Origin: Lasiodiplodia sp. COLG20
Taxonomy: Eukaryota > Ascomycota > Dothideomycetes > Botryosphaeriales > Botryosphaeriaceae
Length of the DNA stretch: 64,000 bases
NCBI GenBank assembly: GCA_009801085.1
Contig: VNWV01000004.1
Location: 1,178,001 to 1,242,000, forward strand
Direction of reading: 5' to 3'
The translations under genes were made by a program, and so were the position numbers. The notes beneath the pieces were generated by a model. The model was not told the DNA's origin. It ran no database searches and was given only the letters and a program-made list of their open reading frames with translations. Below are positions 21,943 through 32,301 of this stretch, piece after piece. The number at the start of each line of letters is the position of its first letter. Position 1 is the stretch's first letter.

Positions 21943-23556
21943 ATGGCATCCAGCACCATCACGAACGGCACTCGCAAGCCTTACAAGGTTCTGGTCGTTG
22001 GCGGCTCGTACGCCGGCCTGTCTGCCTCGCTCAACCTTCTCGACTTGTGCCACGGCAAAGCCCCCCGTTTCCTCCCCGACACTCCAGCCCCGAGCCAGAA
22101 GATTCCCGTTGAGATTACCGTGGTAGACGAGCGCGATGGCTTCCGTGCGTCCTTCTTTTCTTTCTTCTTAAATTTTTTTTTCCAATTCTTTCCATGCAGC
22201 CGCTAACGCATCCCAGTGCACCTGATCTCGACCCCGCTGGCGCACGCATCCGACGAGTTCGCGCCCAAGGCGTGGGCAAAGTACGATGATGTGGCCGCGC
22301 TCAAGGCACCCGGCGTGCGCCACCTGCACGGCAGCGTCGTCTCGGTCGACTCCGCCAAGAAGTCGGCCGTCATCGCCAAGGCGGGCTCCCAGGAGCAATT
22401 CGAGGAGGCCTACGACTTCCTGATCGCCGCCTCCGGCCTCAGGCGCGCCTGGCCCGTCGTGCCGCAGTCATTGGACAAGGCCTCGTATCTGGCTGAGGTC
22501 GGCAGCCACATCCAGAAGATCAAAGACGCACGCGAAGGCGTCGTCGTTATCGGCGGAGGTACGTGGGGCCCAGCTCCTTGAAAAAATCCTTACCGATGGG
22601 ATGCTCTTTTTTTTGGTTTGAAACGAGAGAGGGGAAAAAAAAAACTGACGCAATCGAGTCATGCGGCAAAAACAGGCGCCGTCGGAATCGAAATGGCAGC
22701 CGAGCTGAAGCTGGTTTACCCGACGCTGAAAGTCACGCTTGTCCACTCTCGGGAGAAGCTCCTTTCGTCGGAGCCGCTGCCCGATGACTTCAAGGACCGT
22801 GCCCTGGCCGTCCTCCGCGAGTCCGGCGTTGAAACCGTCCTGGGCCGCCGCGTCCTCGAGACGACGCCCGTTAACGCCGAGGATGGTTCCTCGCACTTCA
22901 AGCTGTCTCTGTCCGACGGTTCGAGCATCATCACCGGCCAGGTCATCAACGCCATCTCCAAGAGCGTCCCCACCTCGTCCTACCTGCCAAAGGCCGTCCT
23001 GGACGATGAAGGCTACGTCAAAGTCCAGCCCTCGTACGCTTCTCTCATGATTTCTTGAATTTTTTCTTATAAAAAAAAAAAGAATATCCCACGCTAACCA
23101 GCACCCCTGCAGCCTGAAATTCCAACCCGACGACGTGCCCAACGCCGAGTACCACTACGCGGCCGGCGACATCGTCAAGTGGTCCGGCATCCGGCGCTGC
23201 GGCGGCGCCATGCACATGGGCCAGTACGCGGCGCAGAACATCCACCTACAGATGCTGCGCGACACGACCGGCGAGGAGCCTGCTGCGTGGAAGGAGCTCA
23301 ACGTCTTCCCGCCCATGATCGGTCTCGCCGTCGCCAAGAAGGCCGTCGTCTACGACCCCGACGAGGGCACCAGCGACGGCGAGCACCTGCTCAAGAGCTA
23401 CTTTGGCCAGGATTTGGGCCACCAGAGTAAGTAATCTCCCTCCTTTTTGAGATATCTAGAGAAAAGAAAGAAAAAAGAAGAACCCATGCTAAATTGTTTG
23501 CTGCAGTTTGCTGGAACTACATGGGCTTGGGCCGCGAGTTTGTCGCCGCCGCATAG
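21943..23556 (+). CDS. AIF/FSP1-like FAD-NAD(P)H oxidoreductase, 5 exons
   Basis: Pyridine nucleotide-disulphide oxidoreductase fold of the AIF-like/type-II NADH dehydrogenase group. Exons: 21,943-22,144, 22,217-22,558, 22,676-23,033, 23,113-23,426, 23,507-23,556 (421 aa). Introns are 72-117 nt; intron 1 has its branch site (GCTAAC) unusually close to the CCCAG acceptor. The FAD Rossmann motif is VLVVGGSYAGLSAS (16-29). The NAD(P)H Rossmann motif VVIGGGAVGIE is rebuilt across intron 2 near 177-188. The FAD-contacting ...YAAGDIV... segment is in exon 4. The last exon adds only about 16 residues. Members transfer electrons from NAD(P)H to quinones or act in oxidative-stress responses. I see no clear mitochondrial presequence. 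Confidence 0.85.
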
Positions 23557-24001
23557 GAGGAATGGGAGAAATGGGTATGAGGAAAACCAGCCCGATAATG
23601 GACTGGAGAGAGTACTCTTGTATCATCAACGTCTTAATTTCAAAAAAATTTTCTTGTCTCAACATCATATGCGTCCCGTCGCTCTCTTACAGTTGCGGAA
23701 ATCTCGGGGCTTACAGAAGCTGAAGTGCCTACCTCTTCACGTAGTCGCTGCTTATGCAGGGCGTCTTCTACATCCGATCACTCGCGGAGACATCAGCCAA
23801 GCCAACCCGACCTGTTCGCCTGGCGTGGATGCCCGGATGGAGCTTGGGTGGGCACGTGCGCCTTCCTCATGCGCGATGGAAGCCCAGCGACGCAACGTCA
23901 CTGCGGCCAGCCGCCGCATCCATTGTTCTCTCGCACATGGTCTGTTCCTCTTTACCTCTTCATCGTCACCCCCAACCTCCATTGCGAGTCAAGCAAGCAA
24001 A

Positions 24002-25267
24002 ATGAATGCACACTCCAGCTCGGATAGCGAAGATGACGAAACAGACTCAGCTTCGGTCACAGACTCAGCTTCGGTCACAGACTCCGAGGCTTCTATTGCT
24101 GAGATGTACTCCGATCTGGCCGACGAGATCACCGCAAGATTTGACCTCGCAACAGCTGATGGCAATTTCCCGATCACAGCTTTCTTCCCAATGCTTCGCC
24201 CTCACTGCCTGAAACGTACCCGGGATGCAAGGATCACGAACTACTTCACTCGTCTTCCGCGAAGCTCGTCAAGGTCGCTATTCGATCTCCCTCCTGAAAC
24301 TCGCATTCAGATCTACGAATATTCTCTACCTCAGATTTCCCCCGACTGGGAATATGTCACAACGATCGAGGACAGTCAGATTACCTGCAATCGTTGCTTG
24401 GATGAGGTATGCCAGCTTGAAGAACAGCTCAGTTACTCGCCAGCCGAGCCGAGTCGTGGATACACTGCTCTGCTTCTCACCTGCAAGGCTATCTATAAGG
24501 AAGCTGTAGATGTCCTCTATAGTCCCACACGGTCCCATGTACCACCGAACTTTGGAAGAGTGGCATTGAACATTTCGACAAGAACAATTCGCCTCCACGG
24601 CTACAACATGTTCTGCGCAAAACACCTCGCATACAGAAAAGGCACCGATTCGACGTTTTCCAGGATGCGCCATGTTGAGCTCAACATCACGGTGGATGGC
24701 CTATCATTCTACGACCTGGATCACAGCGCTAGTCCGACCACTTTATGCGGTTGGGCTTACGTCCTGGAAAACGTCCAGTGGGTTGTGCATCAGCTTCGGA
24801 AATTGGTGAATCTGAAAAAGCTCATTCTCAGCATTGATTGGTATGAAAAATTGGCCTCAATGGGAGGCATTCGCTCTCTCCTGGAGGCCTTCAGCGTACT
24901 CCGAAACATTCCTCACGTAGAGTTGCGCAACTTCAGAACATCGGCGTGGATGGTAAAACCTTCCGACTTGAATGCTTATAAGAACGAATGGCAGGCGCTA
25001 CTCGCCGGTAATGGCCTCGTTCATGAGCCGCGAGTCCCGCTCCATTTCTGGAACTCACTCAAGCGCTTACTCTTACAGTTTCCCGTGAAGTATAGAGACG
25101 ATGCGTTGCAAGATGGGTATCTTTTCTATGACGAACAAGATAGGAAGGCAATTCAGAGATTGATGGTTGATATGTATTCAACCTGCTTGGAGGATGTCAG
25201 ACTGTGGGGAAAGTTCGGAGAGAGATTTACAACCTTAGTCTACGCAGGACTGCTGTTTCATGGGTAG
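24002..25267 (+). CDS. F-box-like/DUF7730-type protein, paralogue A
   Basis: 421 aa from the ATG at 24,002; the frame is open far upstream, but that part overlaps the end of the preceding gene and lacks protein-like features. After an acidic Ser-rich N-terminus containing a perfect 18-bp duplication, the F-box-like segment SLFDLPPETRIQIYEYSLP begins near 93. It is followed by the conserved RGYTALLLTCKAIYKEA and CAKHLAYRKGTDSTFSRM blocks. This layout is common in large, fast-evolving families of Pezizomycotina; some F-box members are SCF adaptors, but no substrate is known here. The stop codon lies inside the terminal inverted repeat of a palindromic element. A related gene lies tail to tail at 26,505-27,785. 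Confidence 0.75.
   Translation: MNAHSSSDSEDDETDSASVTDSASVTDSEASIAEMYSDLADEITARFDLATADGNFPITAFFPMLRPHCLKRTRDARITNYFTRLPRSSSRSLFDLPPETRIQIYEYSLPQISPDWEYVTTIEDSQITCNRCLDEVCQLEEQLSYSPAEPSRGYTALLLTCKAIYKEAVDVLYSPTRSHVPPNFGRVALNISTRTIRLHGYNMFCAKHLAYRKGTDSTFSRMRHVELNITVDGLSFYDLDHSASPTTLCGWAYVLENVQWVVHQLRKLVNLKKLILSIDWYEKLASMGGIRSLLEAFSVLRNIPHVELRNFRTSAWMVKPSDLNAYKNEWQALLAGNGLVHEPRVPLHFWNSLKRLLLQFPVKYRDDALQDGYLFYDEQDRKAIQRLMVDMYSTCLEDVRLWGKFGERFTTLVYAGLLFHG
24044..24079. repeat. Perfect 18-bp tandem duplication
   Basis: Two identical consecutive 18-base units (GACTCAGCTTCGGTCACA) encode a duplicated DSASVT in the N-terminus of the F-box-like protein. Absence of any substitution between units suggests a recent event. 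Confidence 0.9.
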
Positions 25268-25344
25268 TTGAGGCTATCATCCGGACAAGAATGTCGAATT
25301 ATAAATTTACATACACATCCGGACGATAGCTTCAGCTACCCACA
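25259..25344. mobile_element. Short palindromic MITE-like element, copy 2
   Basis: Same family as the element at 10,130-10,218. The left arm starts TGGGTAGTTGAGGCTATCAT at 25,261; the right arm ends at 25,342, and the arms match at about 22 of 25 positions around an AT-rich centre. Both copies share the GGGTAG(T/C)TGAAGCTATC terminal consensus, while the centres differ. CA flanks both ends, but a 2-base duplication is too short to be decisive. The left arm overlaps the last codons of the upstream gene. Confidence 0.7.
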
Positions 25345-26504
25345 TATGTTATTTTTTCCAAGGCAGAGCTTCGCGCTAGACAATTAGCTGCAGCACCTCT
25401 CTGGTTCTCCTTTTCGGAACTGCTTCGAGGCTCGCTTTCTACCTTGATTTTAGTCTCATGAATTGGCTTCGTCTTTGAAATACCACCTTTCAGCTTCTCT
25501 TTATTGACTCTCTGTATGTTCTTGGACTCTACAAATGGCTGCAAACATGACACAAACTTTCATAAAGCACGGATTCGACATGGCACTTCGCTGCGGAATG
25601 GGCTGGTCGGGTTGTCGGATAGTCCTCTTTCCTGCCAGTTCCGTAATATCATCATATGCTATTCCCGTGTGAGTGGCTTCGATGTAGTCGTAGTAGATCT
25701 TGGTAATGGCAACCACCTGAAACGAAAAGCGACACGGCGAGCATTCTTAATATCCCGCTTTGGTAAGAGAGGTGTCAGCTTCAGCAGGTATGAGAAAATG
25801 CCCACCTGGATAGGCCAGCTTGAGGTGTTGTTCAAGAATTAACGCAATTTATGCTGTATTTTGATGTTTACAGTACTGTAGTGAGGCAGGCGGTAGCCGG
25901 TGTTCCTCATGTCGCCGACCATCCTGTGGAGTGATGCTAATAATTACCAGCCCGGGTTTCCAGCATTTGACGAATTCTTCAACAAACCGCATACGCCCTG
26001 GAAGCAATTGCTGAAATAAGTTTTTTCTTCATTGAACGCTTTCAGCTTTGACCATTTAGTGTTAGAGGCAAACATAGCTTTGATTACCTTCGTAAGAGAA
26101 TTGTAGGATTAAAGAGACTATACTCCATCCCGCTCAGTATTTTTCTATCCTCATTGCTAGGTACAAATACACATTCTAACTGTGATGAACTTCGAGCCAC
26201 TACTCTGAACTGGTCCTAGCCATACATTTTCCCGCTTTCATGGAATCGCAAACAAAGCAAGTACCTAGACTACATATTGTAACGCACTGCCTTGTTAACA
26301 AAGCTTCAAAGCAACCTGAAGCCAGTGAATTTACCGGAAACCGCCATAAAAGTAGCAGGCTAGCTCTGTTCTAGTATCCGCAATGAAAACCGGTGATGAT
26401 AGCAAGTCTGGACAGGATACAGCTTCCTTGTCGAACCAAGCCACGTTAGTCCTCGCACTGTAAGTCGAAGCTTCACGGTGACCGAACGAGATCATCTGTG
26501 ATAG
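25345..26504. other. Intergenic region between convergent paralogues
   Basis: About 1.16 kb, visibly more AT-rich than the flanking genes. Only short unsupported ORFs. It may hold decayed repeat sequence, but I recognise nothing specific apart from the palindromic element at its left edge. Confidence 0.45.
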
Positions 26505-27785
26505 CTACATATCATCAATGCTCTCAAGGAAGCTGATGTATGTAGCTCTGTCCTCCCTGTCGATGGTAGGATCACCCCACGTGAAGTCTGAGAACTCCAC
26601 ACCTTCAGGGTCATCTTCTTTGCGCTTTCCAGGTGGGATGTCCAAGTAAGTTGCTTGACGGAGCTCGCTGAAGTAAGAGGCGATGGTCTGCCTTTGCTTG
26701 AGCTCCTCCTTCCATTTCTTGAAGAGGTCGTTCGAAACTTTCTGGAACGCTTTCTTGTCCTGATTATGGAACGCCGCGGTGGCTTCTTTGAGGTACTTGT
26801 GCGCGCCCACCTGTGGCGCAAAGAAGATGAGCTTTCTGACTGTCCGCTTGAATCCCAGCCAGGTCGAGAGCGGTATGGGATTTTCCTGCACAGGAGCGTT
26901 GCTTCCCAGAATATCCCTCATCTTCTTCTTGTAGGCGATGCCTTTCTCCCACTCTTTGATGAATTCAGGTTCTGGATCTCCCATCATCAACCCCCAGTTC
27001 TCAAGCCATGTACCAAGACTTCCGATCTTCAGCTCCTTTACGTTCCGAAGCGCCTTGAATGGCGCCAGCATCGACTCGGAATCTGAGAGTTGCGGATCCT
27101 CGCACCCGTAGTCGATCTCGACATCGTCGTCATCCCATTCAAATGAAATTGCAAGGTGGTCGAAGCCACCAGGTCGGCTGAGCTGCTCTGCCAGCCAACG
27201 AATATTGTCCAGAGCCTGGCTTCTGTGATCAATGTCCTCTAGAGGAGAGAATCCGCCATGTTCAGGAAACACTTCTCCACAGCAAGGACAACCTTCGAGA
27301 TACTTCGCCCTAATCACGATGTGAAGTTTCTTGATCCTCTGGAAGACACCGGTGGTGCCATTTCGATACATCAGGTGTTTACGACAGAATATGCCAGGGA
27401 ATCCCGTCAAGATGATTTGATCCGCGGTAACCAGAACATGTGGCACTTTCGCATGCTCGCATCCCGTGCCAATGATTGGCTTGTAGAGAAGCTCGACTGC
27501 TTCGTTGTAGATTGTGCGGCAGGACAATACGAGGGCTAGGTATCCACGCGGCTCCTCTCCTTGCGGGGATGCACTCAGCTCGCAATCATGCCTCCTAGAC
27601 TTGTGACAGGCGCAGTTCACGTGACGATCCTCTTTGTCGGGGCATAGGTAAGCGTAGATGTAGAGACGAATTTCTGTTGGGATTCCGAGCAGAGTTGCTT
27701 CCGGTCTCGGCTGGCGCATTGGTGTACGCTCGTGTAGACGCGAAGATCGGCGACGGCCGACTGTGTGCTCGTTGTTTTCAGACAT
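26505..27785 (-). CDS. F-box-like/DUF7730-type protein, paralogue B
   Basis: 426 aa from MSENNEHTVGRRRSSRL; an in-frame Met four codons earlier (27,797) is also possible. The LLGIPTEIRLYIYAYLCP segment matches the F-box-like start of paralogue A. RGYLALVLSCRTIYNEAVEL, FCRKHLMYRNGTTGVFQRIK and NIRWLAEQL match its other conserved blocks, so the two are clear but well-diverged paralogues. Just upstream on the minus strand a GTGAGA donor and a CATATAG acceptor could define an intron in the 5' leader. A Cys-containing insertion (CACHKSRRHDC) and CPCCGEV suggest extra metal or disulphide features absent from A. Function unknown. Confidence 0.75.
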   Translation of the reverse strand: MSENNEHTVGRRRSSRLHERTPMRQPRPEATLLGIPTEIRLYIYAYLCPDKEDRHVNCACHKSRRHDCELSASPQGEEPRGYLALVLSCRTIYNEAVELLYKPIIGTGCEHAKVPHVLVTADQIILTGFPGIFCRKHLMYRNGTTGVFQRIKKLHIVIRAKYLEGCPCCGEVFPEHGGFSPLEDIDHRSQALDNIRWLAEQLSRPGGFDHLAISFEWDDDDVEIDYGCEDPQLSDSESMLAPFKALRNVKELKIGSLGTWLENWGLMMGDPEPEFIKEWEKGIAYKKKMRDILGSNAPVQENPIPLSTWLGFKRTVRKLIFFAPQVGAHKYLKEATAAFHNQDKKAFQKVSNDLFKKWKEELKQRQTIASYFSELRQATYLDIPPGKRKEDDPEGVEFSDFTWGDPTIDREDRATYISFLESIDDM

Positions 27786-27797
27786 GACTATATGCAT

Positions 27798-28683
27798 CCC
27801 ATGTGAGTAACGGCTTGAGATATGAGGCAAATCATGATGGGGTCTCACCTGCTGATGAGTCAATCCCGAGATGAGCAGCTCCCAATGGCGTTCGGCGGGG
27901 CGATGTGGGCCCAAGGCTCACAGCAGCGAGCTCTCAGGCCGTCTTGTCGATGAGGGGACTTCACGGGCAACGTAGTACGCGGACACGAAAGTACGGAATG
28001 AGGGTAGGTGCCCGGAAAAGTGTTGGAGAAAGGAATGGAGAAGGAGTTGGTCGCGAAGACTTTCGGTGGGGAGGTTATTGCGTGCAGGCGCGAGTGCCTG
28101 TTCCGCGGAGGAAGGTGCGCGTCGACCGCCCCGACGCGTCTGCTCACGCGTCAGATCCTGAGCAGGTGGAATTGGGAGTCGTCCGACTTCTGAGATCTTC
28201 TGTAACGCGAGTACATCTACTTTCGAGAAAGGCAAACAGCCTGCCGCGTCACAGCAAGTGTGGGAGGTTGTTCCTGTAGATACCTATCTACGCCGGCAGG
28301 CTTGAAGGATAAGATCAATTAAATCAGAGAACCAAACGGCGAATTTTGCGCTGTACACAGTGAAGTACTGCTGAGCAAACCTGCACCAATGACTTGGCCT
28401 AAGAGATGAACACTGTAGACAAACAATCCGATAACGCCAAACACAAACATAACACGGAGAAGAGAAAGGAAGCAAATAAAGTTCACAGTAGCTTGCGCAA
28501 TCAAATACTCCCAGCATGATAGCAATGAAGTTAAGAAACTCGTCTGTCTGCATAGCTGGCTATCGTGTGGTGGAGTGCACAACTTCAAGTTTGGTGTAGC
28601 AACTGGCGCAGCGCAAATTGCATAACGCTTTCGCGCAGACCACTTGCATGGTCTAACAATAGTCATTTTATTATCTTTTATGA
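27798..28683. other. Intergenic region upstream of paralogue B
   Basis: About 890 bases of promoter and uncharacterised sequence. Overlapping short ORFs on both strands around 27,860-28,280 have no coherent domain. I see nothing further. Confidence 0.4.
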
Positions 28684-29148
28684 ATGTGCGAGGCAGTTGT
28701 TATGATCACAAAGGACAGTGTTCACCCAAACCTCCCTCCCTTGAACGGCTCGACAACAAAAATTACTTTCCATGAACATCACGAGTACCATCAATTACGC
28801 CATCGCCAACACAATCTATGCGATACCGAACGGCACAGATTGCCACCCGGTAGACCAGCCACCCCGCACTATTTCTGTGTAGTTGATTCCTTCAAATTAT
28901 TGAAGTTAAAGGCATGCATGATGGCTCATGGCGGAGATACGCGGAACTGCGTGATTTTACTGACGTGGCTGGAGACGCGGCTGGGTGAGCATGCTAGTCT
29001 CTCGATCCAAAGGTATAACGATTTTCCTAATGGAGCAAGAGGTGTTTCTTGCTTCACATTCGCCAGCGATAGTAGGGCAATCCCAGACAAACAGTCAGCA
29101 GATCCAAAATCCATATTAGGAATGTATTACAACTTTGAGCGAAGATAG
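28684..29148 (+). CDS. Doubtful ORF, possibly a decayed or frameshifted gene
   Basis: A 154-codon ORF whose second half (CMMAHGGDTRNCVILLTWLE onward, ending YYNFERR) is protein-like. In another frame, an ATG at 28,772 opens MNITSTINYAIANTIYAIPN and stops just where the protein-like part of the first frame begins (about 28,883). That pattern suggests one gene broken by a frameshift, but no intron with good signals joins the pieces and I recognise no family. Confidence 0.2.
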   Translation: MCEAVVMITKDSVHPNLPPLNGSTTKITFHEHHEYHQLRHRQHNLCDTERHRLPPGRPATPHYFCVVDSFKLLKLKACMMAHGGDTRNCVILLTWLETRLGEHASLSIQRYNDFPNGARGVSCFTFASDSRAIPDKQSADPKSILGMYYNFERR

Positions 29149-29166
29149 TGCAGTCCTGTTTTGATC

Positions 29167-30918
29167 TTACAGCCCCTCCTCCTCCAACATGCCCACGACC
29201 ATATCCTTGACTCTCTCAGTTCCGCCAGTTTCGCCATTGATCGCACTGACAGGCAGTACCTCCAGCTTCTTCTTCCACGCATTCTTCTTCCCGCTGGGAT
29301 GCTCCACATCGCCTTTTCTTATGCTCGTCAGATACGCCTGCAGCTCGGCGAACTTCTCCTGTGTACCTTCCAAATCCGCTTTAGTCGCGACGACGAACCA
29401 TGGTTTGGCCGACATTGGCGGCAACGCCAACGGTTCAAGGTGCAGGGCCGCCGACGGCTCGAACACATCCGAACTGGACAGCTTTGCGGCTGGTCTCTCA
29501 CCCATGGAACGCTGTGTCTCGGCGTTAAGCTCGTGGCCGCGTAATGTCTCGTACTCACCAACCTCGCGCCAGAGGCTCTTTAGCGTAGCGACGGGGTCTC
29601 CGGCGGCGAGGTCAACCACGAATGCCAGGATCGCGGCACGCTCGACGTGCCGCAGGAAGCCCAAACCCAACCCCTTGTCCAGGTGGGCGTCTTCAATTAG
29701 GCCGGGGATATCCGCGATGGTGAAGTTGTCGCGCTGGCCGGCGCCCCGGCGCTGGCCGAGGCGCGGACGGCCCTTGTAATCGTCCAACACGACGGTGCCG
29801 ATATTGGGTTGCAGAGTGGTAAAGGCCCAGTTGCCAATGCGGGCACGGCTGTTGCTGAGGGAGCGGATAAGTGTACTCTTGCCGGCATTGGGCAGGCCAA
29901 CTAAGCCTACGTCCGCGAGCAGCTTGAGCTCGAGCTGCACAGCTAACCTCATCGGATCCAGCCCTCGCGTAGCGAAATGCGGTCGCTGTATGGTCTTGCT
30001 GATGAAATGCGGATTTCCCAGTCCACCGACAGCACCTGCAACAAGCAGCAGCGGGCGGTCCATCGGTTTGTCCAAGTCCAAGCGAATGGGGCCCTGGGGG
30101 GCAGAGTGTGCAATGGCAGAGCGCTGCGGGCCAGGAAGTTTGGGCATGTCGGAACGCGTGAGCAGTGAAGGAGAGGCGCCAGGGTAGAGCAGCCACTTCT
30201 CGGGGCGCACCTGCTGTGGCGCCTCTTCCCCAGCAGCCTTCTGTGCCTTCCGTAATGCTCGCTCCTGTCTTATGCGCTCCCGCTCCTCTTCAACGGGGTC
30301 ATGGCGCCAGATCTCTCGCACCACCGTACCGACAGGCACTGTCAACAGGACATCCTCGCCGCGCTCTCCGCCTCTCAGCTTGCCTTGGCCGTTTTTGCCA
30401 CGACCAGCGCGTATCTCCCGACGCCGTGCCAGCTTGTGGAGAGATGTCTCGCCGCGAACAGCCTGAATGTATATGCTGCCACCCGTTCCGCCATCCCCGC
30501 CGTTCGCAGGTCCTTCAGAAATGTATTTCTCTCTGAGGAAAGAGATACAGCCGTGGCCCCCGGGGCCGGCATGGAGCATCAAGGTCGCCTTGTCGGCGAA
30601 CGGCGTAATCGAGTAGGAGTCAGGCGGCGGATTCAGCGAGCGCTCCTCGACTTCAGGCTGAGACTCGGAGTTGGTCTCATGGTGGAGGCTGCTGTAGCAT
30701 CGCGGGCGGCGCGTCCGACTCAGGCGGAATAAGACCGGGCGCGCTGAGTAGAGGAGGGCTTCGGGGACGGATGGGTAGAGAAACGGCATCAATGTCGCTG
30801 TGACATGCTGGACGCGGGCTGACGGCATGCAGCTGGCGGAGCGGATGCTCGGGCAGGGATCGTAGGTCGAGGTGGTGGGCCGGTGTGGGCAGCGAAAGGC
30901 AGCATCGGCCGCAGCCAA
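29167..30918 (-). CDS. MTG2: Mitochondrial Obg-family GTPase Mtg2, single exon
   Basis: GTPase needed for assembly of the mitochondrial ribosomal large subunit. The ORF is 583 codons; in-frame Mets at 30,828 and 30,789 are alternative starts, and the last gives a good presequence (MPFLYPSVPEALLYSARPVL, Arg-rich, no acids). The Gly-rich Obg fold follows (AGPGGHGCISFLREKYISEG; PANGGDGGTGGSIYIQ) at about 110-330, with an inserted charged segment. The G domain has the P-loop GLPNAGKST near 338-346, G3 DIPGLIEDAH, and G4-like ATKAD. The gene is intronless, unlike most of its neighbours. It is divergent from the SDR gene, about 260 bases between starts, so they may share a promoter region. Confidence 0.92.
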   Translation of the reverse strand: MAAADAAFRCPHRPTTSTYDPCPSIRSASCMPSARVQHVTATLMPFLYPSVPEALLYSARPVLFRLSRTRRPRCYSSLHHETNSESQPEVEERSLNPPPDSYSITPFADKATLMLHAGPGGHGCISFLREKYISEGPANGGDGGTGGSIYIQAVRGETSLHKLARRREIRAGRGKNGQGKLRGGERGEDVLLTVPVGTVVREIWRHDPVEEERERIRQERALRKAQKAAGEEAPQQVRPEKWLLYPGASPSLLTRSDMPKLPGPQRSAIAHSAPQGPIRLDLDKPMDRPLLLVAGAVGGLGNPHFISKTIQRPHFATRGLDPMRLAVQLELKLLADVGLVGLPNAGKSTLIRSLSNSRARIGNWAFTTLQPNIGTVVLDDYKGRPRLGQRRGAGQRDNFTIADIPGLIEDAHLDKGLGLGFLRHVERAAILAFVVDLAAGDPVATLKSLWREVGEYETLRGHELNAETQRSMGERPAAKLSSSDVFEPSAALHLEPLALPPMSAKPWFVVATKADLEGTQEKFAELQAYLTSIRKGDVEHPSGKKNAWKKKLEVLPVSAINGETGGTERVKDMVVGMLEEEGL

Positions 30919-31175
30919 AAAGTGCAGCGCTCGGGCCGGGCGGTGTTTCTGTCTGGCAGCTGCGGTCTCGGCCGGGCCCCGCGTCCCCGCGACTCACCAA
31001 CCACCAACGGGCTGACGCGTGGTCGCACGCTGAGCCTCGCTTTCGCGCAGCGGCCATGCACGGCTGACATAGCTGACCCACGCCCTGGCTCCTGGGTTGA
31101 AACACATCACTGCCTCCGCAGGTGCTTACCCTCTGAACCGTCACGCATCACAAAGTCACAGCCCCTATCCAGAAC

Positions 31176-32301
31176 ATGGCGCCCGGGCTCGCGAGCCTCG
31201 TGCGCTCTCCCCTGCTCTGCTCGGTGGCCTTTGCGCTCACTCGTCTCTCCAACAACTATCTCACTGACACTTTTGCCCACGTGCCCGCCTCTCAATTCAT
31301 CCATTCGGCTCTGTCGTGGGTCTTTGGCCTCTGCCTCGCTCTCGGCTGTCTTTCTGTCTTGAACGAAAAGCTATCCGATTTGGCCCACAACAAATGGATA
31401 TGGGACCCCAAATCGGATCCGTTCATGCGATTCCAGGCAGAGGCGAAGAAATGGAACTGGCCTGAAGAAGTCGCCGTCATTACCGGCGGCTCGGATGGGA
31501 TCGGATCCTATGTCGTCCAGGGCCTCGCTTCGCATGGCGTGAAGGTTGCAATCTTGGATGTGCAGCCACCAATCGAGCGTATCAAGGACTGTGAGTGGAG
31601 TTCCGACCTGTTCTGGACTCCGTCACTCACCTTTTGCAGTGCCCAACGTCCATTACTACGAATGCGATGTCAGTAGTCAACCCTTGGTGTTCGATGCTGC
31701 CGAAAAGATCCGCAAGGCACTTGGCAAACCTTCCATCCTCATCAACAACGCCGGGATCGGCAAACCCTACACCATCCTGGACCTTCCGCCCGGCCGACCT
31801 CGAGAGGTTTACAACGTCAATGTGTTGAGCCATTTCAATACGCTTCAAGAGTTTCTGCCCGACATGCTCGAGCAGAAGAAGGGCTACATCATGGCGGTTG
31901 CCAGCATTGCTTCTTTCTGGTCCGGAGCTGGCATGTCCGCCTACTCGTGCTCAAAGGCTGCCGTGTTGGCGCTGCATGAAACACTCAACCAGGAGCTGAA
32001 ACACCGCTACCACTGCCCGGAGATCAAAACAGCCATTGTCCATCCCTACTTCACTCGCACGAATATAATCGCAGACTTCGTAGAGCAAATAGAGAAGCGG
32101 AAATCGGCTCCAATTCTCGAACCCCAGGATGTAGCGGCGGCCATGGTCGAGCAGATCTTGAGTGGGAAAGGTGGTCAGCTCTTCATGCCGAAGAGCACCA
32201 GCATCCTCATTCCGTTGGTTCGCGGCTTGCCCACCTGGGTGCAGGAGTTCTTGAGGGATTCGGTCGCCAAGAGTGAAGTCAACTCGGAAATGGGGAAGTG
32301 A
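31176..32301 (+). CDS. Membrane-anchored short-chain dehydrogenase/reductase (SDR16C-like), 2 exons
   Basis: Exons 31,176-31,590 and 31,640-32,301 (358 aa); the 49-nt intron ends TTTTGCAG and splits a Leu codon. The hydrophobic segments at about 12-28 and 44-62 would anchor it in the ER or on lipid droplets. Cofactor motif TGGSDGIG is at 103-110 and NNAG at 174-177. The catalytic triad is S227, Y240 and K244 (YSCSK). Acid-rich DVQ after strand 2 suggests NAD(H) rather than NADP(H). Relatives include retinol or steroid dehydrogenases and fungal homologues of unknown substrate. Confidence 0.88.

Noticed and set aside
23447..24001. N-terminal extension of F-box-like paralogue A to 23,447
   Set aside because: Would overlap the last intron and exon of the preceding oxidoreductase gene and has no ordered or conserved features; the ATG at 24,002 is better.
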